The notes below the pieces were generated by a model. That model did not search any database, was not told the DNA's origin, and saw only the letters and a program-made list of their open reading frames with translations. Both the position numbers and the translations under genes were made by a program. A stretch of DNA of 64,000 bases from Dyella amyloliquefaciens (GTDB taxonomy: Bacteria > Pseudomonadota > Gammaproteobacteria > Xanthomonadales > Rhodanobacteraceae): the NCBI RefSeq assembly GCF_004296575.1, contig NZ_SAYT01000007.1, forward strand, positions 62,001 through 126,000, written 5' to 3'. Below are positions 16,196 to 24,377 of the stretch, piece after piece (positions within the stretch are counted from its first letter, which is position 1; every line of letters starts with the position of its first letter).

Positions 16196-17803
16196 GTGCC
16201 ATCCTCGCGTCGCCGTTTCTTGCAAGGCGTCGGCCTGATCGCCGGCAGTGGAGTGCTGCGCGCCTGGGGGGCGCCGATGTCGATGGCCATGCCGAAGAAA
16301 AGCGGCGGCTTGTGCCAGCACGACATTGCCGAGCAGACGAACGTGCCCCGCCTGCTCGATCCTGCGCAGCTCACGCCGTATGTTGATCATCTGCCACTTC
16401 CACCCGTGTTGCGGCCATCGCATGGCGAGGTGTTGCGCATCGCCATGCGCGAGACCATGCAACGCCTGCATCGTGACCTTCCGCCGACACGCCTGTGGAC
16501 CTATGGCGGCTCGCTGCCCGGGCCGACCATCGAGGCGCGCAGCGGCACTGCGCTGAAGGTGGAGTGGATCAACCAGTTGCCGAAGAAGCATTTCCTGCCG
16601 GTGGATCACCATATCTGCGGTGCCGAGCCGGAGCTGCCGGAAGTACGCAGCGTCGTGCACGTGCATGGCGCGCGCGTGCCGGCGTCGGAGGACGGTTATC
16701 CCACCGACTGGTTCGTGCCCGGTCAGTCGCGTCGTCAGAACTATCCCAATGGCCAGGATGCCGCCACGCTGTGGTACCACGACCACACGATGGGCATCGA
16801 ACGGCTGAATCTCTACGCCGGCATGTTCGGCATGTACCTGCTGCGCGACGAACATGAGACCTCGCTGGGTTTGCCTTCCGGCGAGTTCGAGTGGCCGCTG
16901 GTGTTGAGCGATCGCCTGCTCACCGAGGATGGCCAGCTGTACTACCCGGTGTCAGGCGTGGCGGATGCGCCGTGGGTGCCGGAGGTGTTCGGCAACGTCA
17001 TGCTGGTCAATGGCGCGGTGTTGCCCAGGCTCGATGTGCGCGCCCGCCGTTATCGCTTTCGCGTGCTGAATGCGGCGAACGGCCGCTTCTTTCGGCTGAG
17101 CCTGCGCGGACAGCGGCCCTTCCTGCAGATTGGCAGCGATCAAGGTTTGCTGGCGGCTCCGGTCAGGCAACGCAGCTTGTTTCTCGGACCAGGCGAGCGC
17201 GCCGACCTCGTGATCGACTTTGCAGACATGGCCGGCAGCCAGGTCGAACTGATGAACGACAGCCTGCCAATGATGCGTTTCGATATCGCATCCACCAGTG
17301 AGCATGACACCAGCAACATTCCCGTGGTGCTGCGCGAGGTGTCGCGCATGGCGGAAAGTTGCGCCACGCAGACGCGGGTACTGAGTATCGACGAATACGC
17401 CGACTGCGTGGCCGAGCCCATGCTGATGCTGCTCGATGGCAAGCATTGGCACGACCCGGTAAGTGAAAAGCCTCGACTGGGCAGCACGGAAATATGGAGC
17501 CTGGTGAACCTGACGGGGGACACGCACCCGATCCACCTGCACCTGGTTCGCTTCCAGATCCTCGACCGTCGTCCGTTCGACGTGAATGCCTATCTGGATT
17601 CGAAAACGTTGCGCTATACCGGGCCTGCGCAACCGCCACCGCCGCACGAAGCCGGCTGGAAAGACACCGCGCAGGTCTACCCGGGCATGGTGACGCGCTA
17701 CATCATCAAGTTCGAAGGCTATACCGGCCGCTATGTGTGGCACTGCCACCTGCTGGAGCATGCGTCCAACGAGATGATGCGGCCGTTCGAAGTGGTGGCC
17801 TGA
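16196..17803 (+). CDS. Tat-exported multicopper oxidase
   Basis: Multicopper oxidase (bilirubin oxidase/CotA/laccase-like), 535 residues from a GTG with CGGAG upstream. The twin-arginine signal SSRRRFLQGVG begins at residue 3. Copper motifs are complete: HVHG (155-158), WYHDHTMG (193-200), HPIHLH near residue 445, and WHCHLLEHASNEMM near the C-terminus with the type 1 Cys-His-Met set. An in-frame TTG at 16127 would place the terminator hairpin inside the gene and push the Tat motif 24 residues inward, so I reject it. Likely role: oxidation of copper(I), phenols or similar substrates in the periplasm. Confidence 0.9.
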   Translation: MPSSRRRFLQGVGLIAGSGVLRAWGAPMSMAMPKKSGGLCQHDIAEQTNVPRLLDPAQLTPYVDHLPLPPVLRPSHGEVLRIAMRETMQRLHRDLPPTRLWTYGGSLPGPTIEARSGTALKVEWINQLPKKHFLPVDHHICGAEPELPEVRSVVHVHGARVPASEDGYPTDWFVPGQSRRQNYPNGQDAATLWYHDHTMGIERLNLYAGMFGMYLLRDEHETSLGLPSGEFEWPLVLSDRLLTEDGQLYYPVSGVADAPWVPEVFGNVMLVNGAVLPRLDVRARRYRFRVLNAANGRFFRLSLRGQRPFLQIGSDQGLLAAPVRQRSLFLGPGERADLVIDFADMAGSQVELMNDSLPMMRFDIASTSEHDTSNIPVVLREVSRMAESCATQTRVLSIDEYADCVAEPMLMLLDGKHWHDPVSEKPRLGSTEIWSLVNLTGDTHPIHLHLVRFQILDRRPFDVNAYLDSKTLRYTGPAQPPPPHEAGWKDTAQVYPGMVTRYIIKFEGYTGRYVWHCHLLEHASNEMMRPFEVVA

Positions 17804-17812
17804 AGGAAGGGT

Positions 17813-17876
17813 GATCGCGCACTGGGTGCGCTCCTACAACAAGGCTTCGCTGTAGGAGCGCACCCAGTGCGCGATC
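17813..17876. repeat. GTAG-type palindromes, inverted pair (copies 2 and 3)
   Basis: Two units in head-to-head inversion, 17813-17838 and 17851-17876, with 26-base perfectly complementary arms and a 12-base loop. Each unit is GTAGGA plus the hairpin GCGCAC / CCA / GTGCGC. The pair fills the 86-base gap between two converging genes and would form a very stable hairpin in either transcript. Confidence 0.88.
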
Positions 17877-17889
17877 GCAACGTACCGGA

Positions 17890-19677
17890 TTACTGCTGCA
17901 CCTGCTTCAACGCCGCCGCGTCCAGCTTCACGATCGGATACGCGCCCACGTCCTGTGCGGTGTACCACGGCGAGCGCTCGAAGAAGAACATCAGTCGCGC
18001 CATGGGGCTGGCCGCGAAGGTGGCATCGCTCTTCAATTTCTGCTCGAACTCCGCCTTCAGGGCCGGGTCCTTTGCCATCATGTCGCGCGCGAGCTTCTCC
18101 AGCACGCGCGGCTCGCCGTACTCCTTGGGCTCGAAGATGGCGTTGAGGAAGCCCCAGCGCAGCAGCGAATCAGCGGCCTGCGGCTCCAGCAGATTGATCG
18201 CCACGTTCGCACCGCGCTGGTTCATCGGCACGATCACCGAGCCGGCCGGCAGTTCCACTTCGTGCGTTGCTTCGCTCAGCTTGAAGTCGTGCAACATCAG
18301 GTGGCTTTCGAACGGCTTGCTTGCCCACTGCGGCTGATCAAGCTGATATGTCGTTGCCTTGACCTTCATCGGCCTGGCGAGACGCTGGTAAGCCACGCCG
18401 TGCGCGTCCAGCCTGGCGATGACCTCGGTCCACTGCACCGGAACGGCATAAGCCGCTGGCGGCGTGATCGAGATGTCGGGCAGCAGGCCATTCCAGTCAG
18501 GAATGGTGTAGGTCTGCTTGTGGGTGGGGTCGTACTGGATCCAGTCGCTGTTGGAGACGTCGCTGTGCGTGATGCTGAACCGGTAACCTTTCAGCTCGTA
18601 CATCGTCGAGTTCGGATCGCCCTTGAAGGTCACCGGCACGCTGGCGTGGGCGTCCGCGACGCGCGCGATCACGTTGGCGTCCGCCTTGCGATTGAGGGCG
18701 ATCAGCGCAGCGGCATCCCTGGCGACCTGTTCCAGCGTCAGATCGACCAGATCGTAGGTGGCGCGCACACGGACTTCATAAGACTTGAGCATGTGCGTCT
18801 CGACCAGCAGCGCGGGGCGGTTCTGCAACGCAACGTAGCCGGTCGAAAAGCGCTGGCCGGAACCGAAATTCTCGATGCCCTTGCGCGGATCGCGGCCGTC
18901 CTTGAATTCGAGATAGCTCGACTGCAGATGACCGCGCCTGTCGTAGGCAGGCATCACCTTGTTGACGAAGAAATCCTGCTGCCACGCGCTGGTCGCCGGG
19001 TCGAGCTTGTGGGGATCCTCCAGGTACCAGGTCAGGTCGTACTGGTAGTCGGCACCGTCGGTGGTGTGGATGTCCATGAACAGGTCGGGCAGCCAGCGCT
19101 GCCACAGCTTCAGCCAGTCGCGCATCTCCGGCGCGTCGGCCTTGACGTAGTCGCGGTTGAGGTTGAGGTACTGCGACTGGCCGCGGAAGCCCATGCTCCC
19201 CGGACCGTTCTGGTTGATGCGGTGATACGGCGAGGAGTTTTCGTGGCCATCCACGCTGAACACGGGGATGTAGACCAGCACCACGTTGTCGAGCAGGTGC
19301 GGGAGCTTGCCGGTGGCAGCGAAGTCGCGCAGCAGCATCAGGCCCGCGTCCTTGCCCTCGATCTCGCCCGGATGGATGCCGGCCTGCACCAGCACCACGG
19401 GCCTGCCTTTGGCATGGGCCGCCGCGGGATCGAACGTGCCGTCGCCGCTGGCGATCACCACCGTCATCGGCCGTCCCTGCGGCGAGGTGCCGTAGGACTC
19501 GATCCTGATCTTGCCCGGCGCAGCGGCCGCCAGGCGCTGCAGGTACGACAGCGTGTCGGCGTAGCTTGGCGTGGTGCGGAAGTGCGAGGCCTCGGCGGGC
19601 GTGGTCCAGTCGGTGGCTTGCGCGGTGAGCGTGGCGAGGCTCAGCAGCGTCAAACCAAGCAGGCGAGGTGGCTTCAT
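17890..19677 (-). CDS. M14 family zinc carboxypeptidase
   Basis: Exported metallopeptidase of the M14 family, 595 residues with a signal peptide at about 1-21. Zinc ligands are His102 and Glu105 in AGIHPGEIEGKD and His204 in MDIHTTDG; Glu293 in LLVETH is a candidate catalytic residue. The C-terminal 250 residues beyond the peptidase domain are typical of the bacterial group. The ATG overlaps the stop of the upstream DUF502 gene by four bases. Substrate is unknown; the family removes C-terminal residues or trims cell-wall peptides. Confidence 0.9.
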   Translation of the reverse strand: MKPPRLLGLTLLSLATLTAQATDWTTPAEASHFRTTPSYADTLSYLQRLAAAAPGKIRIESYGTSPQGRPMTVVIASGDGTFDPAAAHAKGRPVVLVQAGIHPGEIEGKDAGLMLLRDFAATGKLPHLLDNVVLVYIPVFSVDGHENSSPYHRINQNGPGSMGFRGQSQYLNLNRDYVKADAPEMRDWLKLWQRWLPDLFMDIHTTDGADYQYDLTWYLEDPHKLDPATSAWQQDFFVNKVMPAYDRRGHLQSSYLEFKDGRDPRKGIENFGSGQRFSTGYVALQNRPALLVETHMLKSYEVRVRATYDLVDLTLEQVARDAAALIALNRKADANVIARVADAHASVPVTFKGDPNSTMYELKGYRFSITHSDVSNSDWIQYDPTHKQTYTIPDWNGLLPDISITPPAAYAVPVQWTEVIARLDAHGVAYQRLARPMKVKATTYQLDQPQWASKPFESHLMLHDFKLSEATHEVELPAGSVIVPMNQRGANVAINLLEPQAADSLLRWGFLNAIFEPKEYGEPRVLEKLARDMMAKDPALKAEFEQKLKSDATFAASPMARLMFFFERSPWYTAQDVGAYPIVKLDAAALKQVQQ

Positions 19678-20348
19678 GCGGAGTCCTGATGATCGTCGCG
19701 CAGCGACACGGGGGATGCTGGCAAGGTATCGGGGGCAACCGCGCCGCCGGAAATGATGAACGCCATGGCCTGGTCCATGGTCCAGTCGGTGGGTGTGAGT
19801 TCGTCCACCGCCACGACCTCGAGATAGCCGCCGGTTGGATTGGGCGTGGTGGGGATATAGACGGCGGCCATCTCGCGGCCGGTGCCTTCCTCCGTCATCA
19901 CGCGCGTGACGAAGCCCACCACTTTCATGCCCCTGCGCGGAAAGTCGATCAGCACGACGCGCTGTACACCCGACGGCTTCTGCTGCAGCACGGCCATCAG
20001 CTTCTTGGTGCCGCCGTAGATCGTCTGCACCAGCGGAATGCGTGCCAGCACGGCGTCAAAGCCATCGATCAGGCGCTGGCCGATGACGCGGTTGGCGAGC
20101 CAGCCGATCAGGTAGAGCACCAGCAGGGTGAGCAGCAGGGCAAGCACGAACAGGACGGTGTCGCTGTTGAGCGCGGCCTCGGCTTTCGACGAATGCGGCG
20201 AGAACGAGCCGAGCAGGGTCGTGACCAACGGGGCGCCGATACCGGCGAGCAGGCTCAGCACGAACTTGAACACCACCCACGTCACCCACAGCGGGATGAC
20301 GGTAAGCAGGCCGGTGATCAGATAACGTTTGACGCGTAGACGCTTCAT
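19674..20348 (-). CDS. DUF502 family membrane protein
   Basis: Inner-membrane protein of the DUF502 family (224 residues from MKRLRVKRY). Two strong membrane helices (about residues 8-40 and 62-85) precede a soluble domain with the family blocks IPLVQTIYGGTKKLM and VYIPTTPNPTGGYLEVV. Function is unknown; in other bacteria members lie near membrane or translation genes. A GTG 27 bases upstream is an alternative start, but family members usually begin at this basic segment. It is coupled to the downstream M14 peptidase gene by an ATGA overlap, so the two are co-transcribed. Confidence 0.87.
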   Translation of the reverse strand: MKRLRVKRYLITGLLTVIPLWVTWVVFKFVLSLLAGIGAPLVTTLLGSFSPHSSKAEAALNSDTVLFVLALLLTLLVLYLIGWLANRVIGQRLIDGFDAVLARIPLVQTIYGGTKKLMAVLQQKPSGVQRVVLIDFPRRGMKVVGFVTRVMTEEGTGREMAAVYIPTTPNPTGGYLEVVAVDELTPTDWTMDQAMAFIISGGAVAPDTLPASPVSLRDDHQDSA

Positions 20349-20440
20349 GGGCAATGCCGTGAACCAAGGGGACACGGCATTCTCACACGGGGACTAGCTT
20401 TGCGCCGAAGGGGAGATGTCGCTCCGGTCGCAGCTGCGCT

Positions 20441-20929
20441 TCACTCGCAGGTAGCGCAAGTCTCCGCCGGTGCTTCGGCGCGGGCCTTGGGCTTCAGTCG
20501 CACATAGAGCTGCTTGCGAACCCGGGCCACGACTTCGCCGCTGGCGGTGGTAACCGGCACGTCGAACCAGCGCAACACTTTTTCTCCGTTCGCTGCGGCG
20601 ATCCGCAGTTCATCCACCATCGACGCGCTCAGCCGGAAATGTGCGTAGACGTCCTCGCGTCCCGGAGCAACGAAGTCGATGGCGCCGGCCTTGTCCCACA
20701 CGTAGTAGTCGTCGCCAAGCTGGTGCATGGCCAGCAGCATCCAGAACGGATCAGTCATCGCGAACAGGTTGCCGCCGAACTGGGTGCGCACGTAGTTGCG
20801 GTTCCAGGGGCGTAGCCGCAGCACTACCTTCAGCTCCGACCAGTCCTCGGCGACGTGCTGGACGCGGATGCTGTTGAAGAGGAAGGGTGGCCACAGGTTC
20901 ATCAGGCGGCGAAAAGTGGAGGCACGCAT
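20441..20929 (-). CDS. DUF4442 family, thioesterase-like protein
   Basis: 162-residue protein matching the DUF4442 group of hot-dog fold proteins (relatives of the YiiD C-terminal domain), thought to act on acyl thioesters. Recognisable are the N-terminal pattern LMNLWPPFLFNSIRV and the core RPWNRNYVRTQFGGNLFAMTDP, where FGG-L-A is typical. The C-terminus ends in a short cysteine pair, CATCE, which is unusual for the fold. The start is ATG at 20929; 40 bases upstream lies a perfect TetR-like dyad, which suggests regulation by a TetR-type repressor encoded elsewhere. Confidence 0.8.
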   Translation of the reverse strand: MRASTFRRLMNLWPPFLFNSIRVQHVAEDWSELKVVLRLRPWNRNYVRTQFGGNLFAMTDPFWMLLAMHQLGDDYYVWDKAGAIDFVAPGREDVYAHFRLSASMVDELRIAAANGEKVLRWFDVPVTTASGEVVARVRKQLYVRLKPKARAEAPAETCATCE

Positions 20930-20968
20930 AAAGGGGCGGGTATCGGGGCGGGCCCCCTAAGATACCTC

Positions 20969-20990
20969 AAACATACGGATGCGTATGTTT
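20969..20990. promoter_or_regulatory. Perfect TetR-type operator dyad
   Basis: Nine-base arms AAACATACG and CGTATGTTT flank GATG, giving a 22-base perfect dyad 40 bases upstream of the DUF4442 start. Size, symmetry and AT-rich arms are typical of TetR-family repressor sites. No TetR gene is in this window. Confidence 0.65.
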
Positions 20991-21289
20991 TGCCGCCAAC
21001 CACCCGAACAGAGGGGGGGCGAAGTCCGGCACGCCCGATATCGTTCCGTTCGGCTTCGTGCCTGGCTTGCATCCACACGGGAGGGGAAAAGTGCGGGGCC
21101 GGACCAGCGATCGGGCTGGTGGTGCCTGCAGAACGGGAATGACTCCATACGCCATCACCGGCGATCGGCGATGGCCGGGCGGCTCATACCTTGGTCGAAT
21201 CTTCGCGCGCGACCGCGCCGGAATGGCTGCCAACGCTTGTGGTGGCGCGTTTCAGGGCCCGTCGGCGCAGGGTGAAGGCGCTGGCCTCG

Positions 21290-21319
21290 TTTGGGACTCG
21301 CTGGTGTGGGGCATTACAA
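21290..21319 (+). promoter_or_regulatory. Candidate sigma-70 promoter for acnD
   Basis: TTGGGA (4 of 6 matches to consensus), 18-base spacer, TACAAT (5 of 6). It lies about 235 bases before the acnD ATG and would leave a long leader. No better candidate is visible closer to the gene. Confidence 0.4.
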
Positions 21320-21555
21320 TGACGGGCTGAAGACGCGGATGGGTCATCGTGTCTTCTGTCATGGGTGAAATGTTCGCCTTCATCGCCGACGCACGGGGAT
21401 AGAACGGTCACTTCCATCCGCCCGGGCGTGCGCGGCATCGGTCCATGAGGCGAGCCGCACGCGCCGATCGAGCAGCGGCGCGCGCAGCCGGCGGGTGCGT
21501 GCCGTGTGTCGCGACCTGCGGTCCGCCGAACGTCACATCTAGGGTTCCCCACATC

Positions 21556-24150
21556 ATGAACAACGCCTACCGCCAATCCCTTCCCGGCACGTCGCTGGAT
21601 TATTTCGATGCGCGCGCCGCCGTGGAGGCGATCCAGCCGGGTGCCTATGACGGGCTGCCGTATACCTCGCGCGTGCTCGCCGAGAACCTGGTGCGCCGCT
21701 GCGATCCCGCGATCCTCGCCGATTCGCTCAAGCAGATCATCGAGCGCAAGCGCGAACGCGATTTCCCGTGGTTCCCGGCACGCGTCGTGTGCCACGACAT
21801 CCTCGGCCAGACGGCGCTGGTGGACCTCGCCGGCCTGCGCGACGCGATCGCCGAGCGTGGTGGTGACCCGGCCAAGGTGAACCCGGTGGTGCCGGTGCAG
21901 CTGATCGTGGACCACTCGCTGGCGGTGGAGTGTGGTGGTTTTGATCCGAATGCGTTCGCCAAGAACCGCGCCATCGAGGATCGCCGCAACGAGGATCGCT
22001 TCCACTTCATCGAGTGGACCAAGAAGGCGTTCGAGAACGTCGACGTGATCCCGCCGGGCAACGGCATCATGCACCAGATCAATCTGGAGAAGATGTCGCC
22101 GGTGATCCAGGTGCAGGACGGCGTGGCTTATCCCGACACCTGCGTGGGCACCGACAGCCATACGCCGCACGTGGACGCACTCGGCGTCATCGCCATTGGC
22201 GTGGGCGGCCTGGAAGCTGAGAACGTGATGCTCGGCCGCGCCTCGTGGATGCGCCTGCCTGACATCATCGGCGTGGAGCTCACCGGCAAGCGCCAGCCCG
22301 GCATTACCGCCACCGATATCGTGCTCGCGCTCACCGAGTTCCTGCGCAAGGAAAAGGTGGTCGGTGCGTACCTCGAATTCCGCGGTGAAGGCGCATCCAG
22401 CCTGACCTTGGGCGATCGCGCGACCATTTCCAACATGGCACCGGAATACGGCGCCACCGCCGCGATGTTCTTCATCGACGGCCAGACCACCGACTACCTG
22501 CGCCTCACCGGTCGCAGCGACGAGCAGGTCAAGCTGGTGGAAACCTATGCCAAGGCCGCCGGCCTGTGGGCCGACACGCTGGCGAACGCGCAGTACGAAC
22601 GCACTCTGACGTTCGACCTCTCGTCGGTCGTGCGCAACATGGCTGGCCCGTCCAATCCGCACAAGCGCCTGCCGACGTCCGATCTCGCCGCGCGCGGCAT
22701 CGCGGGTGAATGGACCGAGCAGCCGGGCCAGATGCCCGATGGCGCGGTGATCATCGCCGCCATCACCAGCTGCACCAACACCAGCAATCCTCGCAACGTG
22801 ATTGCCGCCGCGCTGCTGGCGCGCAACGCCAATGCGCGCGGTCTCACGCGCAAGCCGTGGGTGAAGAGTTCGCTCGCACCCGGCTCCAAGGCGGTGCAGT
22901 TGTACCTGGAAGAAGCGAACCTGCTGCCGGATCTGGAAAAGCTCGGCTTCGGCATCGTCGCGTTCGCCTGCACCACCTGCAACGGCATGTCCGGCGCGCT
23001 CGATCCCAAGATCCAGCAGGAGATCATCGACCGCGACCTGTACGCCACCGCCGTTTTGTCGGGCAATCGCAACTTCGACGGTCGTATCCACCCGTACGCG
23101 AAGCAGGCCTTCCTGGCTTCGCCGCCGCTGGTGGTCGCCTACGCCATCGCCGGCACCATCCGCTTCGACATCGAGAAGGACGTGCTGGGCCACGATGCGA
23201 ACGGCCAGCCGGTAACGCTCAAGGACATCTGGCCCTCGGACGAGGAGATCGATGCGATCGTGTCGTCCAGCGTGAAGCCGGAGCAGTTCCGCAAGGTCTA
23301 CGAGCCCATGTTTGCTCGCACCGGTCACACCGGCACCAGCGCCGCACCGCTGTATGCCTGGCGCCCGCAGAGCACCTACATCCGCCGTCCGCCGTACTGG
23401 GAAGGTGCGCTTGCGGGTGAACGCACGCTCAGCGGCATGCGTCCGCTGGCCGTGCTCGGCGACAACATCACCACCGACCACCTGTCGCCGTCGAACGCGA
23501 TCATGCTCAACAGCGCCGCGGGCGAATACCTCGCCAAGATGGGCCTGCCGGAAGAGGACTTCAATTCGTACGCAACCCATCGCGGCGACCACCTCACCGC
23601 GCAGCGCGCCACTTTCGCCAACCCCACGTTGACCAACGAGATGGCCGTGGTCGATGGCGAAGTAAAGAAGGGTTCGCTGGCCCGCGTGGAGCCGGAAGGC
23701 AAGGTCATGCGCATGTGGGAAGCGATCGAAACCTACATGGAGCGCAAGCAGCCGCTGATCATCATCGCCGGTGCCGACTACGGCCAGGGTTCGTCGCGTG
23801 ACTGGGCGGCGAAGGGCGTGCGCCTCGCAGGCGTGGAGGCCATCGCGGCCGAAGGCTTCGAGCGCATCCACCGCACCAACCTGATCGGCATGGGCGTGCT
23901 GCCGCTGGAGTTCAAGCCGGGTACCAACCGCAAGACGCTGGATATCGATGGCACCGAAACGTTCGACGTGATGGGTGCGCGCACGCCGCGTGCGGACCTC
24001 GCCTTGGTCATCCATCGCAAGAATGGCGACCGCGTCGAAGTGCCGGTGACCTGTCGCCTGGATACCGCCGAGGAAGTGTCGATCTACGAGGCAGGCGGCG
24101 TGCTGCAGCGCTTCGCGCAGGACTTCATCGAGGCTTCGCAGGCTGCTTGA
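21556..24150 (+). CDS. acnD: Fe/S-dependent 2-methylisocitrate dehydratase AcnD
   Basis: Aconitase-family enzyme of 864 residues, converting 2-methylcitrate to 2-methyl-cis-aconitate in propionyl-CoA degradation. The [4Fe-4S] cysteines are Cys406 in TSCTNTSNP and Cys472/Cys475 in CTTCNGMSG. The swivel-domain motif GADYGQGSSRDWAAKG is present. The start MNNAYRQSLPGTSLDYFDAR matches AcnD in length; the in-frame upstream extension to 21445 is Arg/Ala-rich and implausible. The next gene is prpF, the accessory protein that distinguishes the AcnD pathway from PrpD. prpB and prpC are not adjacent. A GC-rich 227-base gap with a repeat separates it from prpF. Confidence 0.93.
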   Translation: MNNAYRQSLPGTSLDYFDARAAVEAIQPGAYDGLPYTSRVLAENLVRRCDPAILADSLKQIIERKRERDFPWFPARVVCHDILGQTALVDLAGLRDAIAERGGDPAKVNPVVPVQLIVDHSLAVECGGFDPNAFAKNRAIEDRRNEDRFHFIEWTKKAFENVDVIPPGNGIMHQINLEKMSPVIQVQDGVAYPDTCVGTDSHTPHVDALGVIAIGVGGLEAENVMLGRASWMRLPDIIGVELTGKRQPGITATDIVLALTEFLRKEKVVGAYLEFRGEGASSLTLGDRATISNMAPEYGATAAMFFIDGQTTDYLRLTGRSDEQVKLVETYAKAAGLWADTLANAQYERTLTFDLSSVVRNMAGPSNPHKRLPTSDLAARGIAGEWTEQPGQMPDGAVIIAAITSCTNTSNPRNVIAAALLARNANARGLTRKPWVKSSLAPGSKAVQLYLEEANLLPDLEKLGFGIVAFACTTCNGMSGALDPKIQQEIIDRDLYATAVLSGNRNFDGRIHPYAKQAFLASPPLVVAYAIAGTIRFDIEKDVLGHDANGQPVTLKDIWPSDEEIDAIVSSSVKPEQFRKVYEPMFARTGHTGTSAAPLYAWRPQSTYIRRPPYWEGALAGERTLSGMRPLAVLGDNITTDHLSPSNAIMLNSAAGEYLAKMGLPEEDFNSYATHRGDHLTAQRATFANPTLTNEMAVVDGEVKKGSLARVEPEGKVMRMWEAIETYMERKQPLIIIAGADYGQGSSRDWAAKGVRLAGVEAIAAEGFERIHRTNLIGMGVLPLEFKPGTNRKTLDIDGTETFDVMGARTPRADLALVIHRKNGDRVEVPVTCRLDTAEEVSIYEAGGVLQRFAQDFIEASQAA

Positions 24151-24180
24151 CCGCACGTCGCCGGGTTTCGCAGCCTTGTT

Positions 24181-24266
24181 CGTCATTCCTGCGAAAGCAG
24201 GAATCCAGCGCCTCTGCTTTTGGAAGGCAGGAAAGTCGCTGGATTCCCGCCTTCGCGGGAATGACG
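24181..24266. repeat. GTCATTCC-type repeat, inverted pair
   Basis: Two 30-base units face each other (24181-24210 and 24237-24266) with 26 bases between. Each begins CGTCATTCC, has a short internal hairpin (CCTGC/GCAGG in one, CCCGC/GCGGG in the other) and ends GGAATCCAGCG. The units differ at only three positions, and two of those are compensatory within the hairpin stem. It lies between acnD and prpF. Confidence 0.82.
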
Positions 24267-24377
24267 GATTCATTGCGGGGTTTATGAGTTATTAGAGGCG
24301 CCTGGCTGGCACCCCTCACATTGATGGCCCCGCTAACGCGTAGCGCGCGGAGTCCAGTCACTACAGGACAAAAAACG

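Larger units (their letters stand above)
20930..21555. other. 626-base intergenic region with no recognisable gene
   Basis: Region between the divergent DUF4442 and acnD genes. It holds the dyad at 20969-20990 and a candidate promoter at 21290-21319. Short readings on both strands have no start signals, no family resemblance and composition like other noncoding stretches. About 230 bases of the predicted acnD leader (21326-21555) are GC-rich and unexplained. Confidence 0.7.

Noticed and set aside
21184-24273. 1029-residue open frame antisense to acnD
   Set aside because: High-GC shadow of a clear AcnD gene; Arg/His-rich translation with no fold or ribosome site.
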